DNA of 64,000 nt, taken from contig NZ_CP022111.1 of assembly GCF_000730165.1 (NCBI RefSeq), forward strand, positions 248,001-312,000. The letters run 5' to 3'. Source of the DNA: Nitrospirillum viridazoti CBAmc. GTDB taxonomy: Bacteria > Pseudomonadota > Alphaproteobacteria > Azospirillales > Azospirillaceae. The notes under the pieces were generated by a model. That model was not told the DNA's origin and ran no database searches. It was given only the letters and a program-made list of their open reading frames with translations. Shown one piece after another: positions 50,943 through 61,448 of the stretch (positions within the stretch are counted from its first letter, which is position 1; the number at the start of each line of letters is the position of its first letter). The translations under genes and the position numbers were made by a program.

Positions 50943-51791
50943 ATGAGCAGCAAGGACATGCGCACCGTCAAATCGGCGCACCGGGCACTGGAAATCCTGG
51001 AATACTTCGACAGCAAGCACCGCACGGCGACGGTCATGGACCTGTCCCGCTCGCTGGCCTATCCGCAATCCAGCACGTCGGAGCTACTGCGTTGCCTGAC
51101 CCAGCTGGGCTATCTGCATTACAACCGGTACCGGCGCACCTATACGCCTACCGCCCGCGTGGCGTTCCTGGGCAGCTGGGTGGACCCCAAGCTGTTCCGG
51201 GGTGGAACGATCCTGAACATCGTCGACCGCGTGGCCGAGGCGGTGGGGGAGACGGTGGTCCTGTCCACCGCCAACAACTATGTGGTCCAGCACCTCCATG
51301 TGGTCGAGGGTCCCCAGGCGGAGGCCGTGCAGGAGCATGCCGGCAACGTCACCTCCCTGCTGCACAGCCCGCAAGGCAAACTGCTGCTGGCGACCTACCA
51401 GGAAGGGCAGGTGCGCTCCGCCCTGCATCGGCTGAACGCGGAAGAGTCTGATGTCGAACGGCGGGTCCGCATCGCGGAACGCGCCCAGGAACTGGCGCGC
51501 CTGCGCACCATCGGCTGGCTGGCGGAACCCGATGCGCACGCGCCGGGCATCGGCGTGCTGGCGGCCATGCTGCTGCCGCGCCGGGGCATGGACCGGCTGG
51601 TTCTCAGCGTCCTGGCGCCCAACGAGGTGATCGAGGCGCGCAAGATCGAAATCATCCGCCTGATCCGGGACGAGCGGCGGGCCGCGTTCCCGCCCCGCGC
51701 CAAGCAGGCGCCGGTCGCCGTCAACATACGGGTGGAACAGCCGCCCGTCTGGCAGGAGGCCGCGACTCCCCGTCAATTGGCCCATGCCTGA
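50943..51791 (+). CDS. IclR family transcriptional regulator, second
   Basis: A 282-residue IclR protein. The N-terminal HTH covers SAHRALEILEYFDSKHRTATVMDLSRSLAYPQSSTSELLRCLTQLGYL in outline (about residues 11-58), followed by YTPTARVAFLG and the effector domain with SPQGKLLLATY. AGAGGACGCC precedes ATG 50943. It is followed by an MDR and an ACAD pair on the same strand within 24 and 102 bases, so it probably controls these genes, and the palindrome upstream may be its site. It shares little with the divergent IclR beyond the fold. Confidence 0.9.
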   Translation: MSSKDMRTVKSAHRALEILEYFDSKHRTATVMDLSRSLAYPQSSTSELLRCLTQLGYLHYNRYRRTYTPTARVAFLGSWVDPKLFRGGTILNIVDRVAEAVGETVVLSTANNYVVQHLHVVEGPQAEAVQEHAGNVTSLLHSPQGKLLLATYQEGQVRSALHRLNAEESDVERRVRIAERAQELARLRTIGWLAEPDAHAPGIGVLAAMLLPRRGMDRLVLSVLAPNEVIEARKIEIIRLIRDERRAAFPPRAKQAPVAVNIRVEQPPVWQEAATPRQLAHA

Positions 51792-51815
51792 CGAACGGCC
51801 GGCCGGGCGTCGCGC

Positions 51816-52769
51816 ATGAAGGCCGCCATCATCGCGGCGGCCGGCCAGCTCCCTGAGGTGAGACACCTGCCCGACCCCGGGCCGCCGGGGCTGGGCCAGG
51901 TGCTGGTGGCCATGCTCTTGGCCCCCATCAACCCCGCCGACCGGCAGGTGATCACGCGATCCTATGCCTTCCCGATGTCCTATCCGCTGATACTGGGGGC
52001 GGAGGGTGTAGGGCGCGTTATGGCCTTGGGGCCTGGCGTCCAAGGCATTGCCGAAGGGGACCGCGTGCTGCCGCTGGATCGCGGCAATTGGTGCAGCCAT
52101 CGCCTCATGTCTGCCGACCGACTGATCGTGATCCCTTCCGATGTGCCTGACGACCAGGCCGCCATGTTGCGCATCAATCCCGCCACAGCATGGCGTCTGC
52201 TGGACCAGGCCCGGTTGGGTGCCGGTGATTGGGTCATTCAGAACGGCGCCAATTCGGCGGTGGCCCGCTGGGTCCGGCTGCTGGCGAGCCAGCGTGGCGT
52301 CGGCGTGGTGAACGTGGCGCGGTCGCCGCCGGCGCATCGCCCGGATGCGGAGATATGGCTGGCCGACGGGCCGGATCTTCCCACCGAGGTGGCACGCGCC
52401 CTGCGGGATCGTCCCGTTCCCCTTGCGTTCGACTGTGTTGCCGGCCCCGCCACCGCACGCCTTGCCAGCTGCGTGTCGCCGGACGGTCAAGTCGTCATTT
52501 TCGGCCATCTGTCGGGCGAGGACTGTGTTCTTCCGTCCGGCTTGCTGACCGGGCGGGGCTTGATCGTGCGCGGCTTCAGCTTGCGTCCCGCCGAGGCTAC
52601 CGAGGCGCCCGCCACCGTGGCGGCACTGTATTCCCGGCTGGCGAGGCTCGCCTGCCGGCCGGAGGCGCACACGCCCGTCGCGGCCACATACCCCTTGGAT
52701 GCGCTTTCCACCGCTTTGTCCACGGCCGGATGCGGCGTGGGCCGCGTTCTATTGGCGTTGGACCGCTGA
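51816..52769 (+). CDS. MDR family oxidoreductase, trans-2-enoyl-CoA reductase (MECR)-like
   Basis: A 317-residue zinc-free MDR. APINPADRQVITRSYAFP and PLILGAEGVGRVMALG match the MECR/Etr1 branch, and NGANSAVARWVRLLASQRGVGVVNVARS corresponds to its NASNSGVGQ-type NADPH site and following strand. These enzymes reduce 2-enoyl thioesters. In an ACAD operon it could reduce an unsaturated CoA intermediate, the reverse direction of an ACAD at another position. It follows the IclR gene by 24 bases. Confidence 0.82.
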   Translation: MKAAIIAAAGQLPEVRHLPDPGPPGLGQVLVAMLLAPINPADRQVITRSYAFPMSYPLILGAEGVGRVMALGPGVQGIAEGDRVLPLDRGNWCSHRLMSADRLIVIPSDVPDDQAAMLRINPATAWRLLDQARLGAGDWVIQNGANSAVARWVRLLASQRGVGVVNVARSPPAHRPDAEIWLADGPDLPTEVARALRDRPVPLAFDCVAGPATARLASCVSPDGQVVIFGHLSGEDCVLPSGLLTGRGLIVRGFSLRPAEATEAPATVAALYSRLARLACRPEAHTPVAATYPLDALSTALSTAGCGVGRVLLALDR

Positions 52770-52871
52770 CGATATCGGCCATGCGCTGCTTGGAGCGCCC
52801 GCCAGGGGCCGTGGTTGACCCTGGCCGCCCGCTCTGGGAATGGGGAAGGGGACCACCCTTTGAGGGACGCC

Positions 52872-54056
52872 ATGAATCTCGATTTCACCGATGAGGACCG
52901 GGCCTTCCGGGCCGACGTGCGCATCTTCCTGGCCAAGGCGCTGCCCGATGACCTGCGCCGCAAGATGGTGGAGCGCCGCCATCTCGCCAAAGAGGACATC
53001 GTGCGCTGGCAACGCATCCTGAACGCTAGGGGCTGGGCGGTGCCCGCTTGGCCGGTGGAATGGGGCGGACAGCCATGGACGCCCACCCAGCGCTATATTT
53101 TCCAGGAAGAAATGGCCCTGGCCCACGCGCCTGAGGGGTCGCCCTTCAACGTCAACATGATAGGGCCGGTTATCGCCAAGTTCGGGACGGAGGAACAGAA
53201 GCGCCGCTTCCTGCCGCGCATCGCCAATATCGATGATTGGTGGTGCCAGGGCTTTTCCGAGCCCGGCGCCGGATCCGACCTGGCCGCCTTGAAGACCAGC
53301 GCTGTGCGTGATGGCGACGACTACGTGCTCAACGGCCAGAAGATCTGGACGACGCAGGCCCAGCACGCCGACTGGATGTTCGCCCTGGTCCGCACCGACA
53401 ACACCGGCAAGAAGCAGCAGGGCATCACCTTCCTGCTGCTGGAGATGAGAAGCCCGGGCATCATCGTCCGCCCCATTCCGTCCATCGACGGCATCAGCGA
53501 CCTCAACGAGGTGTTCTTCGACAATGTCCGCGTGCCGGTGGCGAACCGCATCGGTGAAGAGGGGCGCGGCTGGGATTATGCCAAGCACTTGCTGGGCCAT
53601 GAGCGCAGCGGCATCGCGCGCATTGGTCTGTCCAAGGAGCGCCTGGCCCAGTTGCGCCACCTGCGGGCGGACCTGGCGGCACGGGGCATGCTGACGGCGG
53701 CGGAACAGGCGCGTCTTGACCGCAAGTTGGCCGAGGTGGCGGTGGAATTGCGGGCGCTGGAGCTGACCCAGCTGCGGGTCGTGGCGGCCGACACCGCCGG
53801 TGGGGGCGCCGCCGGGGCCGCATCGATCCTGAAGATCAAGGGCACGGAGCTGCAGCAGCGCATGACGGAGCTGACCCTGGAACTGGCCGGGCCCGCCGGC
53901 CTGGGCGTGCCCGATCACCATGGCGACGGCGACGGGACGGACGGCTGGCGGGCCGCCGCGCCCCTGTTCTACTTCACCATGCGCAAGGTCTCGATCTTCG
54001 GCGGCTCGAACGAGATTCAAAAAAACATCATTGCCAAGACGATGCTGGGCCTGTGA
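52872..54056 (+). CDS. Acyl-CoA dehydrogenase, large-type subunit of second pair
   Basis: A 394-residue ACAD with WCQGFSEPGAGSDLAALKT (about residues 124-142), NGQKIWTTQAQHADW and the C-terminal KVSIFGGSNEIQKNIIAKTMLGL. It is a closer match in layout to FadE-type enzymes of bile-acid and steroid side chains than to short-chain ACADs. GAGGG lies 7 bases before ATG 52872. The partner-type ACAD starts 8 bases after its stop, so the two probably form one heteromeric enzyme. Confidence 0.92.
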   Translation: MNLDFTDEDRAFRADVRIFLAKALPDDLRRKMVERRHLAKEDIVRWQRILNARGWAVPAWPVEWGGQPWTPTQRYIFQEEMALAHAPEGSPFNVNMIGPVIAKFGTEEQKRRFLPRIANIDDWWCQGFSEPGAGSDLAALKTSAVRDGDDYVLNGQKIWTTQAQHADWMFALVRTDNTGKKQQGITFLLLEMRSPGIIVRPIPSIDGISDLNEVFFDNVRVPVANRIGEEGRGWDYAKHLLGHERSGIARIGLSKERLAQLRHLRADLAARGMLTAAEQARLDRKLAEVAVELRALELTQLRVVAADTAGGGAAGAASILKIKGTELQQRMTELTLELAGPAGLGVPDHHGDGDGTDGWRAAAPLFYFTMRKVSIFGGSNEIQKNIIAKTMLGL

Positions 54057-54064
54057 GGACTGCC

Positions 54065-55198
54065 ATGGATTTCGATCTTACCGAAGAACAGCGCCTGCTG
54101 TCCGAAACCGTCAGCCGCTTCGTGGCCGACCGGTACGACTTCCACAGCCGGCTGAAGGCGATGGCCGAGGAGCGTGGCTACAGCAGGGCCATATGGGGCC
54201 AGATGGCCGACCTGGGCCTGTTGGGCCTACCCTTCGCCGAGGACGACGGCGGCTTCGGCGGCGGTGGCGTGGAAACCCTGCTGGTGATGGAGGCGCTGGG
54301 ACGGGGGCTGGTGGTCGAACCCTATGCCGGCGCGATCCTGCTGGCCGGCGGGGCCTTGCGCCTGGCCGGCAGCCCGGCGCAGAAGGCCGCCCGCATGGAG
54401 GGCATCATCGCCGGCCAGTACCTGATGGCCCTGGCACACAGCGAACCGGACGGTCCCCGCCATACGGTGGACCAGCTGCGGACCCGGGCTATCGCTGACG
54501 ACAAGGGCTGGCGGCTGACGGGGGCCAAGACGGCTGTCATCGCTGGCGACAGCGCCGACGAACTGATCGTGAGCGCGGCTACGCCGGGCGGGGTCACGCT
54601 GTTCCTGGTCGATCCCCAGGCGGATGGGGTCGTTGTTCAAGGCCGGTCCGGCTATGACGGCTGCCGCGTGGCGGACCTGCGTCTGGACGGGGTATGGGCG
54701 CCGGCCAACGCGGTGTTGGGCGGCGTCGGCTCCGGCAGCGCCACGCTGACCCGGCTGTTCGAGGAGGTGACCGCGGCGCTGGTGGCCGAAGCGGTGGGCA
54801 TCATGACCGACGCCCTGAACACCACGGTGGATTACCTGAAGACCCGCAGCCAGTTCGGCGTGGCCATCGGCAGCTTCCAGGCGCTGCAGCACCGGGCCGT
54901 GGACATGATGATGCAGGTGGAACTGGCCCGCAGCATGGCCATCCTGGCGGCCCTGTCCATGGACATGCCGGCGGAGGAACGGCGATTGAATATCGCCGCG
55001 GCCAAGGCCAAGGTCGGCCAGGCGGCCCGTTTCGTGGGCCAGCAGGCGGTGCAGCTGCACGGTGCCATCGGCCTGACCCTGGAATACAAGATCGGCCACG
55101 CCTTCAAGCGGCTGACCGCCATCGACGCCCTGCTGGGGGACGCGGACCACCATCTGGATGTGATCGCCGAGGCTGGCGGACTGCCGGCCATCGGCTGA
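54065..55198 (+). CDS. Acyl-CoA dehydrogenase, small-type partner of second pair
   Basis: A 377-residue ACAD relative. FDLTEEQRLLSETVSRFV, LGLPFAEDDGGFGGGGVE and YLKTRSQFGVAIGSFQALQHRAVDMMM are clear, along with QLHGAIGLTLEYKIGHAFKR. The middle domain reads LAHSEPDGPRHTVDQL in place of EPGAGSD, so FAD and substrate contacts are incomplete as in other partner subunits. GAGGACTGCC overlapping the previous stop provides the ribosome site. It ends the IclR-led plus-strand unit. Confidence 0.9.
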   Translation: MDFDLTEEQRLLSETVSRFVADRYDFHSRLKAMAEERGYSRAIWGQMADLGLLGLPFAEDDGGFGGGGVETLLVMEALGRGLVVEPYAGAILLAGGALRLAGSPAQKAARMEGIIAGQYLMALAHSEPDGPRHTVDQLRTRAIADDKGWRLTGAKTAVIAGDSADELIVSAATPGGVTLFLVDPQADGVVVQGRSGYDGCRVADLRLDGVWAPANAVLGGVGSGSATLTRLFEEVTAALVAEAVGIMTDALNTTVDYLKTRSQFGVAIGSFQALQHRAVDMMMQVELARSMAILAALSMDMPAEERRLNIAAAKAKVGQAARFVGQQAVQLHGAIGLTLEYKIGHAFKRLTAIDALLGDADHHLDVIAEAGGLPAIG

Positions 55199-55238
55199 GC
55201 ACCGCCAGGTGCCATTTGTGAGGGCGGTAGGCCCGTCT

Positions 55239-55964
55239 TCACACGGGCGCGTCGGCGGCCAGGTTCAGCAGGGTCGCTGAAAGCGCGCTTGGCGCCGAAT
55301 AAAAGGGCGAGTGGTCCGTATCAAGGCTTTCCACCCGCCAGCAGGGCAAGGCGTCATACATGGCCCGTTGCTTGACAACCGGCACGACCTGATCCTGCCG
55401 GCACTCGACATACGCGCGGGGGACGCACCCGAACCTCCCTTCGCTCAGCCGCATTTCGGCCGCACCGGCGAACAGTGGCTCAGGGGTAAGCAGCGACGCC
55501 GCCCGGGCCGCGAGATGCGGAGGCGTCGTATTGTAGAAGAAGGGGCGCAACAGTCTGGTGTCGAAGGTGGTCGACACGCCGCTGGGACATAGGGTGATGC
55601 CCGCCCGGAGCTGCGGGTCAGGGGGGCCGAGCACATCCGCCATCTTGTGGCCGTCGGGTGCCAGGATCGCGGCGATGTAAATCGTGGTTCGCAGGGCTTC
55701 CGGGGCCATTTCGGCGACCTGGCTGATGACGATCCCCGCCCGGCTGTGCCCTGCCAGAACACAAGGCTCCGGCTGCTGGCGCACCAGGGCGGCAAGGTCG
55801 TGGGTCCAGTCCGCGAACGACAGGCTCGCCAGCGATCTGCGGTCCGCACCCATGCCGGGGAGATCCGGCGTAAAGACCGTATGGCCTGCTGCGGCCAGCT
55901 GTGGCGCCACCAATTCCCAACACCAGGCTCCGTGCCAGGCTCCGGAGACGAGAATGAAGATCAT
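55239..55964 (-). CDS. Alpha/beta hydrolase (MES/HNL-like esterase)
   Basis: A 241-residue alpha/beta hydrolase. The nucleophile elbow is AGHSRAG near residue 72; Asp is probably in ECRQDQVVP and His in DTDHSPFYSAP, matching the plant methyl-esterase/hydroxynitrile-lyase branch seen also in bacteria. VSGAWHGAWCWELV near the N-terminus forms the oxyanion loop. It is last of four minus-strand genes, 6 bases after the hydroxyacyl-CoA dehydrogenase. Hydrolysis of a methyl ester or of a CoA or lactone intermediate is possible. Confidence 0.88.
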   Translation of the reverse strand: MIFILVSGAWHGAWCWELVAPQLAAAGHTVFTPDLPGMGADRRSLASLSFADWTHDLAALVRQQPEPCVLAGHSRAGIVISQVAEMAPEALRTTIYIAAILAPDGHKMADVLGPPDPQLRAGITLCPSGVSTTFDTRLLRPFFYNTTPPHLAARAASLLTPEPLFAGAAEMRLSEGRFGCVPRAYVECRQDQVVPVVKQRAMYDALPCWRVESLDTDHSPFYSAPSALSATLLNLAADAPV

Positions 55965-55970
55965 GGGGCA

Positions 55971-56957
55971 TCAATCCAGGTTGGACGGCGGCTCTTCCTG
56001 ATTGGCGAGACCATCCGATAGGGTTTGCAGCAGCCGCAGGACCATTTGATCCTGGTGCCGCGCGATGTCGGCCACCGGCTGTCCGCCGTTGGCCTCGGTC
56101 ACTTGCCTCACCAGCAGGGCCTGCAGTTTCGGATTTGCCAGGTCGGGGTCCTTCATGGTCTTCCAACGCGCCAGGATGCCGGGCGAGAAATGGCTGAGGA
56201 AGCCGGCAAGCCCCGCCTCGCCGCCGCTGGTGTGGAAGGTGGTGAACTGCCCCTGGACGGCCCATTTCAGGGCGGGGCCGAAGCGGATGGCCCGATCCAC
56301 GTCCTCCACCGTGGCATAGCCCCCCGCCACCAGGGCCACCGCCTCGCGGAACATGGCGCTGGTCAGGCGATTGGCGATGTGGCCCACGATCTCCCGCCGG
56401 ACATGCACGGGCTGCTTGCGCATGGAGGCGTAGAGCGCCGTCACGGTTTCCACCGCCACGGGGTCGGTCCGGCCGCCGCCGCCCACCTCCACCAAGGGCA
56501 TCAGGTGGACGGGGTTGAAGGGGTGGCCCAGGACGCAGCGCTGCGGGTGGAGGCACCCTTCCTGCAACTGGCTGACCGGCATGCCGGAGGTGCTGCTGGC
56601 GATGATGACGTCCGGCGGGGCCAGGCGGCCTAAATCGGCATACAGCGCTGCCTTCACCTCTGGCCGTTCCGGCGCACTCTCCTGGACGAAATCGGCCCCG
56701 TCCAGCGCCGCTGCCAGGTCCGTATGGAAGGTCACGGCCGTGGGGTCGGCACCGGCGGCCAAACCCCGTTCGCGTAGGGCCGGCCAGGCGGCAGCGATAT
56801 GGGCCCGTACCTTGGCCGGGGCGTCGGGGGTGGGATCGGCAACCGCAACCGCATACCCTCGGGCCAGGAACGCCGCCACCCATCCCGCTCCGATCAGGCC
56901 GGCGCCGACCACGGCAACCTTGGTGATGGTGTCGGCACCGCGGTAGGAGGCGGCCAT
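55971..56957 (-). CDS. 3-hydroxyacyl-CoA dehydrogenase (stand-alone)
   Basis: A 328-residue NAD-dependent 3-hydroxyacyl-CoA dehydrogenase, close in layout to L-carnitine dehydrogenase. VAVVGAGLIGAGWVAAFLARGY is the NAD motif at about residues 14-35 (kept here as its outline), QESAPE is the dinucleotide loop, and LGHPFNPVHLMPLVEVG contains the catalytic His. The C-terminal helical domain begins near residue 195. It lies 3 bases after the crotonase stop, and its product would be the 3-ketoacyl-CoA used by the thiolases or the retro-aldolase module. Confidence 0.9.
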   Translation of the reverse strand: MAASYRGADTITKVAVVGAGLIGAGWVAAFLARGYAVAVADPTPDAPAKVRAHIAAAWPALRERGLAAGADPTAVTFHTDLAAALDGADFVQESAPERPEVKAALYADLGRLAPPDVIIASSTSGMPVSQLQEGCLHPQRCVLGHPFNPVHLMPLVEVGGGGRTDPVAVETVTALYASMRKQPVHVRREIVGHIANRLTSAMFREAVALVAGGYATVEDVDRAIRFGPALKWAVQGQFTTFHTSGGEAGLAGFLSHFSPGILARWKTMKDPDLANPKLQALLVRQVTEANGGQPVADIARHQDQMVLRLLQTLSDGLANQEEPPSNLD

Positions 56958-56960
56958 GGC

Positions 56961-57770
56961 TCAATACCCTTCGAAGGTGGGCTTGCGCTTCTCCGCGAAG
57001 GCCGTCGCCGCCTCCTTGTAGTCATGCGTCAGCATGGTCAGGGATTCGTACGCGATCGACAGCTCCAGGACCTGGTTCAACTGGGCCTTCAGCTGCTTGT
57101 TCACCGCGGCCTTGGACCAGCGCACCGCCCAGACGGGGTTGGCGGCGATTTCCGTCGCCACCTTCAACGCCTCCTCCAGGACTGTTTCCCGGGGGTGGGC
57201 GTAGTTGATCAGGCCCAGGGCGGCGGCCTCCGCACCCTTCAGCACCTTGCCGCGCATCAGGAATTCCTTGGCGCGTTGCGGGCCGACCAGCAGGGGCCAC
57301 ACGACGGCGCCGCCATCGCCGGCCACCAGGCCGACCTTGACGTGGGTATCGCCCAGGCGGGCGTCGTCGGCCACCAGGCTCATGTCGCAGAACAGCGCCA
57401 AGGTCAGGCCCAGGCCAATGGCATCGCCATTGACCGCAGCGATCACCGGCTGGGGCGTCAACAGCATGTGTTCGAAGATGCGCAGCGTATTCTGCGGCAC
57501 CCGCAGGGCGTACTTCAGCCCAAATTCAGTGCCGGCGCGGGCGGCCATCTTCTTGACATCCCCGCCGGCGGAGAAGGCGCGGCCGGCCCCGGTCAGGACG
57601 ATGGCCTTGATGCTTTCATCCTGGGCCAGGTCCACCCAGATATATTCCAGTTCCTTGTGGTTCTCCGGCCCGACGGCATTCAGCTTTTCAGGGTCATTCA
57701 TGGTGACGGTGGCGACGCCGTTGCCATCGATCTCGACCTTCAGGAACTCGTACTTGCTGTAGTCAACCAT
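56961..57770 (-). CDS. Enoyl-CoA hydratase/isomerase family (crotonase), atypical active site
   Basis: A 269-residue crotonase. GAGRAFSAGGDVKKM and NGDAIGLGLTLALFCDM hold the oxyanion residues. The two hydratase glutamates are replaced (GLGLTLA; LGDTHVKVG), but VGLVAGDGGAVVW has an Asp near the PaaG-type position, so an isomerase or hydrolase is possible. ATG 57770 is preceded by AGGAG about 12 bases up. It is between FadB-like and hydroxyacyl-CoA dehydrogenase genes in one unit. Confidence 0.88.
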   Translation of the reverse strand: MVDYSKYEFLKVEIDGNGVATVTMNDPEKLNAVGPENHKELEYIWVDLAQDESIKAIVLTGAGRAFSAGGDVKKMAARAGTEFGLKYALRVPQNTLRIFEHMLLTPQPVIAAVNGDAIGLGLTLALFCDMSLVADDARLGDTHVKVGLVAGDGGAVVWPLLVGPQRAKEFLMRGKVLKGAEAAALGLINYAHPRETVLEEALKVATEIAANPVWAVRWSKAAVNKQLKAQLNQVLELSIAYESLTMLTHDYKEAATAFAEKRKPTFEGY

Positions 57771-57827
57771 CTCTCTCGTTCTCCTAGGGGCACCGCCTCG
57801 GTTGGACGGCACCAGTCTCTCGGTTCC

Positions 57828-59930
<2,103 letters not shown>

Positions 59931-60252
59931 GGCCTAGGCCCCGTGTCACCGCTTGTGAGGAAGAAGGGCCGGCCCCGGCGACACGGGCTGGGCGGTGTCG
60001 GGCGCAGGGCCGGCTGTCTTCACCAGCGGTTGCGGGGCCCCGCCTGTCAAGAAAGGGGCCCGGCCGGGGTGGAGTCATCGCGGATACGTACACTTGCGCG
60101 TTCGTGTCGGCGTTGTTCGCCGCCCTTGGGAAAGTCGACTACCCCTGTCCATGACGATGACGGGCCCGTGCTTCCCCGACGCTTCGGGCCGCGAGGGCCC
60201 ATGACACCCGCCGCTCCGCGGCTGGGCCGATTGCCAGGTGATGGAAAGAGCA
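59931..60252. other. 322-base gap between divergent FadB-like and ACAD genes
   Basis: No convincing gene lies here. The stretch is GC-rich with several short repeats: CGACAC-N10-GTGTCG around 59979-60000 and the palindrome GCGGGGCCCCGC at 60032-60043. The gap should hold both promoters, and a regulator site is likely, but I see no hexamers good enough to call. Confidence 0.45.
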
Positions 60253-61401
60253 ATGCATTTCAATCTGACCGATGAACAGTCGATGTTCCGCGATTCCGTG
60301 GCCGCGTTCGCCCGGCGCCATCTGGCCGCCGGCGCCCTGGCCCGCGCCCATGCCGATGACTATCCCTGGGATGTAGCCCGCCTAATGGCGGAGCAGGGCC
60401 TGCTGGGCATCACCGTGCCGGAGGAAAAGGGCGGCGTCGGCGGCTCCCTCATGGACGCGGTGATTGCCATAGAGCAGATCGCCGCCGTCTGTCCCCGGTC
60501 GGCCGACGTGATCCAGGCCGGCAATTTCGGCGCCATCCGCACCTTCGCCCAATTCGCCAATGAGCAGCAGCAGAAGGACTATCTGCAGCCGCTGCTGACC
60601 GGCGATGGGCTGATCGCCGTGGCCATGACCGAACCGGACGCGGGTTCCGCCGTCACCGAGCTGACCACCATGGCCGTGCCGGACGGCGACGGTTTCCGCG
60701 TGACCGGCCAGAAGATCTTCACCACCCATGGCCTGCACGCCACGGTGTTCCTGGTCTATGTCCGCTACGGTCCGGGCACGGGCAACATCGGTTCCGTCCT
60801 GATCGAGCGCGGGCAGGAGGGCTTCACCTTCGGCAAGCCGGTCCGCTTCCTGTCGGGCGAGGAATGGAACCCGCTGTTCTTCGACAATGTCTATGTGCCC
60901 AAGGAAAAGGTCCTGCTGGGGCCTGGCGGCTTCAAGAAGCAGATCGCCGGCTTCAATGTGGAGCGCATCGGCAACACGGCGCGCAGCTTGGCCCTGGGAC
61001 GCTACGCCTACACGGTCGCGCTGGAGCACGCCAAGACCCGCAAGCAATTCGGCCGCCTGCTGTGCGACTTCCAGGGACTTCAATGGAAGTTCGCGGAGAT
61101 GAAGGTGAAGCTGGACGCGGCCCAGCTGCTGCTCTACCGCGCCGCCGCCAATGCCGACGCCGGCCTGCCCTCGGCCGAGGAAACGGCCATCGCCAAGGTC
61201 GCCTGCAACCGCGCCGGTTTCGAGTGCGCGAATGAGGCCATGCAGATCATGGGCGGTGCCGGCTTCAGCGAGGACGGACTGGTCGAATACTGCCTGCGCC
61301 GCACCCGCGGTTGGATGATCGCCGGCGGCACCATCGAAATCCTGCTGAACCGCATCGCCGAAACGGTCTTCGACCGGCGCTTCGCGCAAGCGCCGGCGTG
61401 A
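60253..61401 (+). CDS. Acyl-CoA dehydrogenase (single, canonical type)
   Basis: A 382-residue homomeric-type ACAD. FNLTDEQSMFRDSVAAFAR starts the helical domain, VAMTEPDAGSAVTEL (about residues 122-136) is the FAD signature, and GYAYTVA-like KTRKQFGRLLCDFQGLQWKFA and MQIMGGAGF complete it. GTIEILLNRIAE near the C-terminus holds a Glu at the usual catalytic-base segment. ATG 60253 follows GGAAAG; an ATG at 60241 is in frame. It starts the plus-strand unit that includes the Rieske and flavoprotein genes. Confidence 0.92.
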   Translation: MHFNLTDEQSMFRDSVAAFARRHLAAGALARAHADDYPWDVARLMAEQGLLGITVPEEKGGVGGSLMDAVIAIEQIAAVCPRSADVIQAGNFGAIRTFAQFANEQQQKDYLQPLLTGDGLIAVAMTEPDAGSAVTELTTMAVPDGDGFRVTGQKIFTTHGLHATVFLVYVRYGPGTGNIGSVLIERGQEGFTFGKPVRFLSGEEWNPLFFDNVYVPKEKVLLGPGGFKKQIAGFNVERIGNTARSLALGRYAYTVALEHAKTRKQFGRLLCDFQGLQWKFAEMKVKLDAAQLLLYRAAANADAGLPSAEETAIAKVACNRAGFECANEAMQIMGGAGFSEDGLVEYCLRRTRGWMIAGGTIEILLNRIAETVFDRRFAQAPA

Positions 61402-61448
61402 TGGGCCAGCATTCGGCACAAGACAGAACATCAGGGAGGGAGAGGGCG

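Noticed and set aside
60032-60043. Palindrome GCGGGGCCCCGC as an operator
   Set aside because: A pure G/C palindrome of this size is expected by chance in such GC-rich DNA; no other support.
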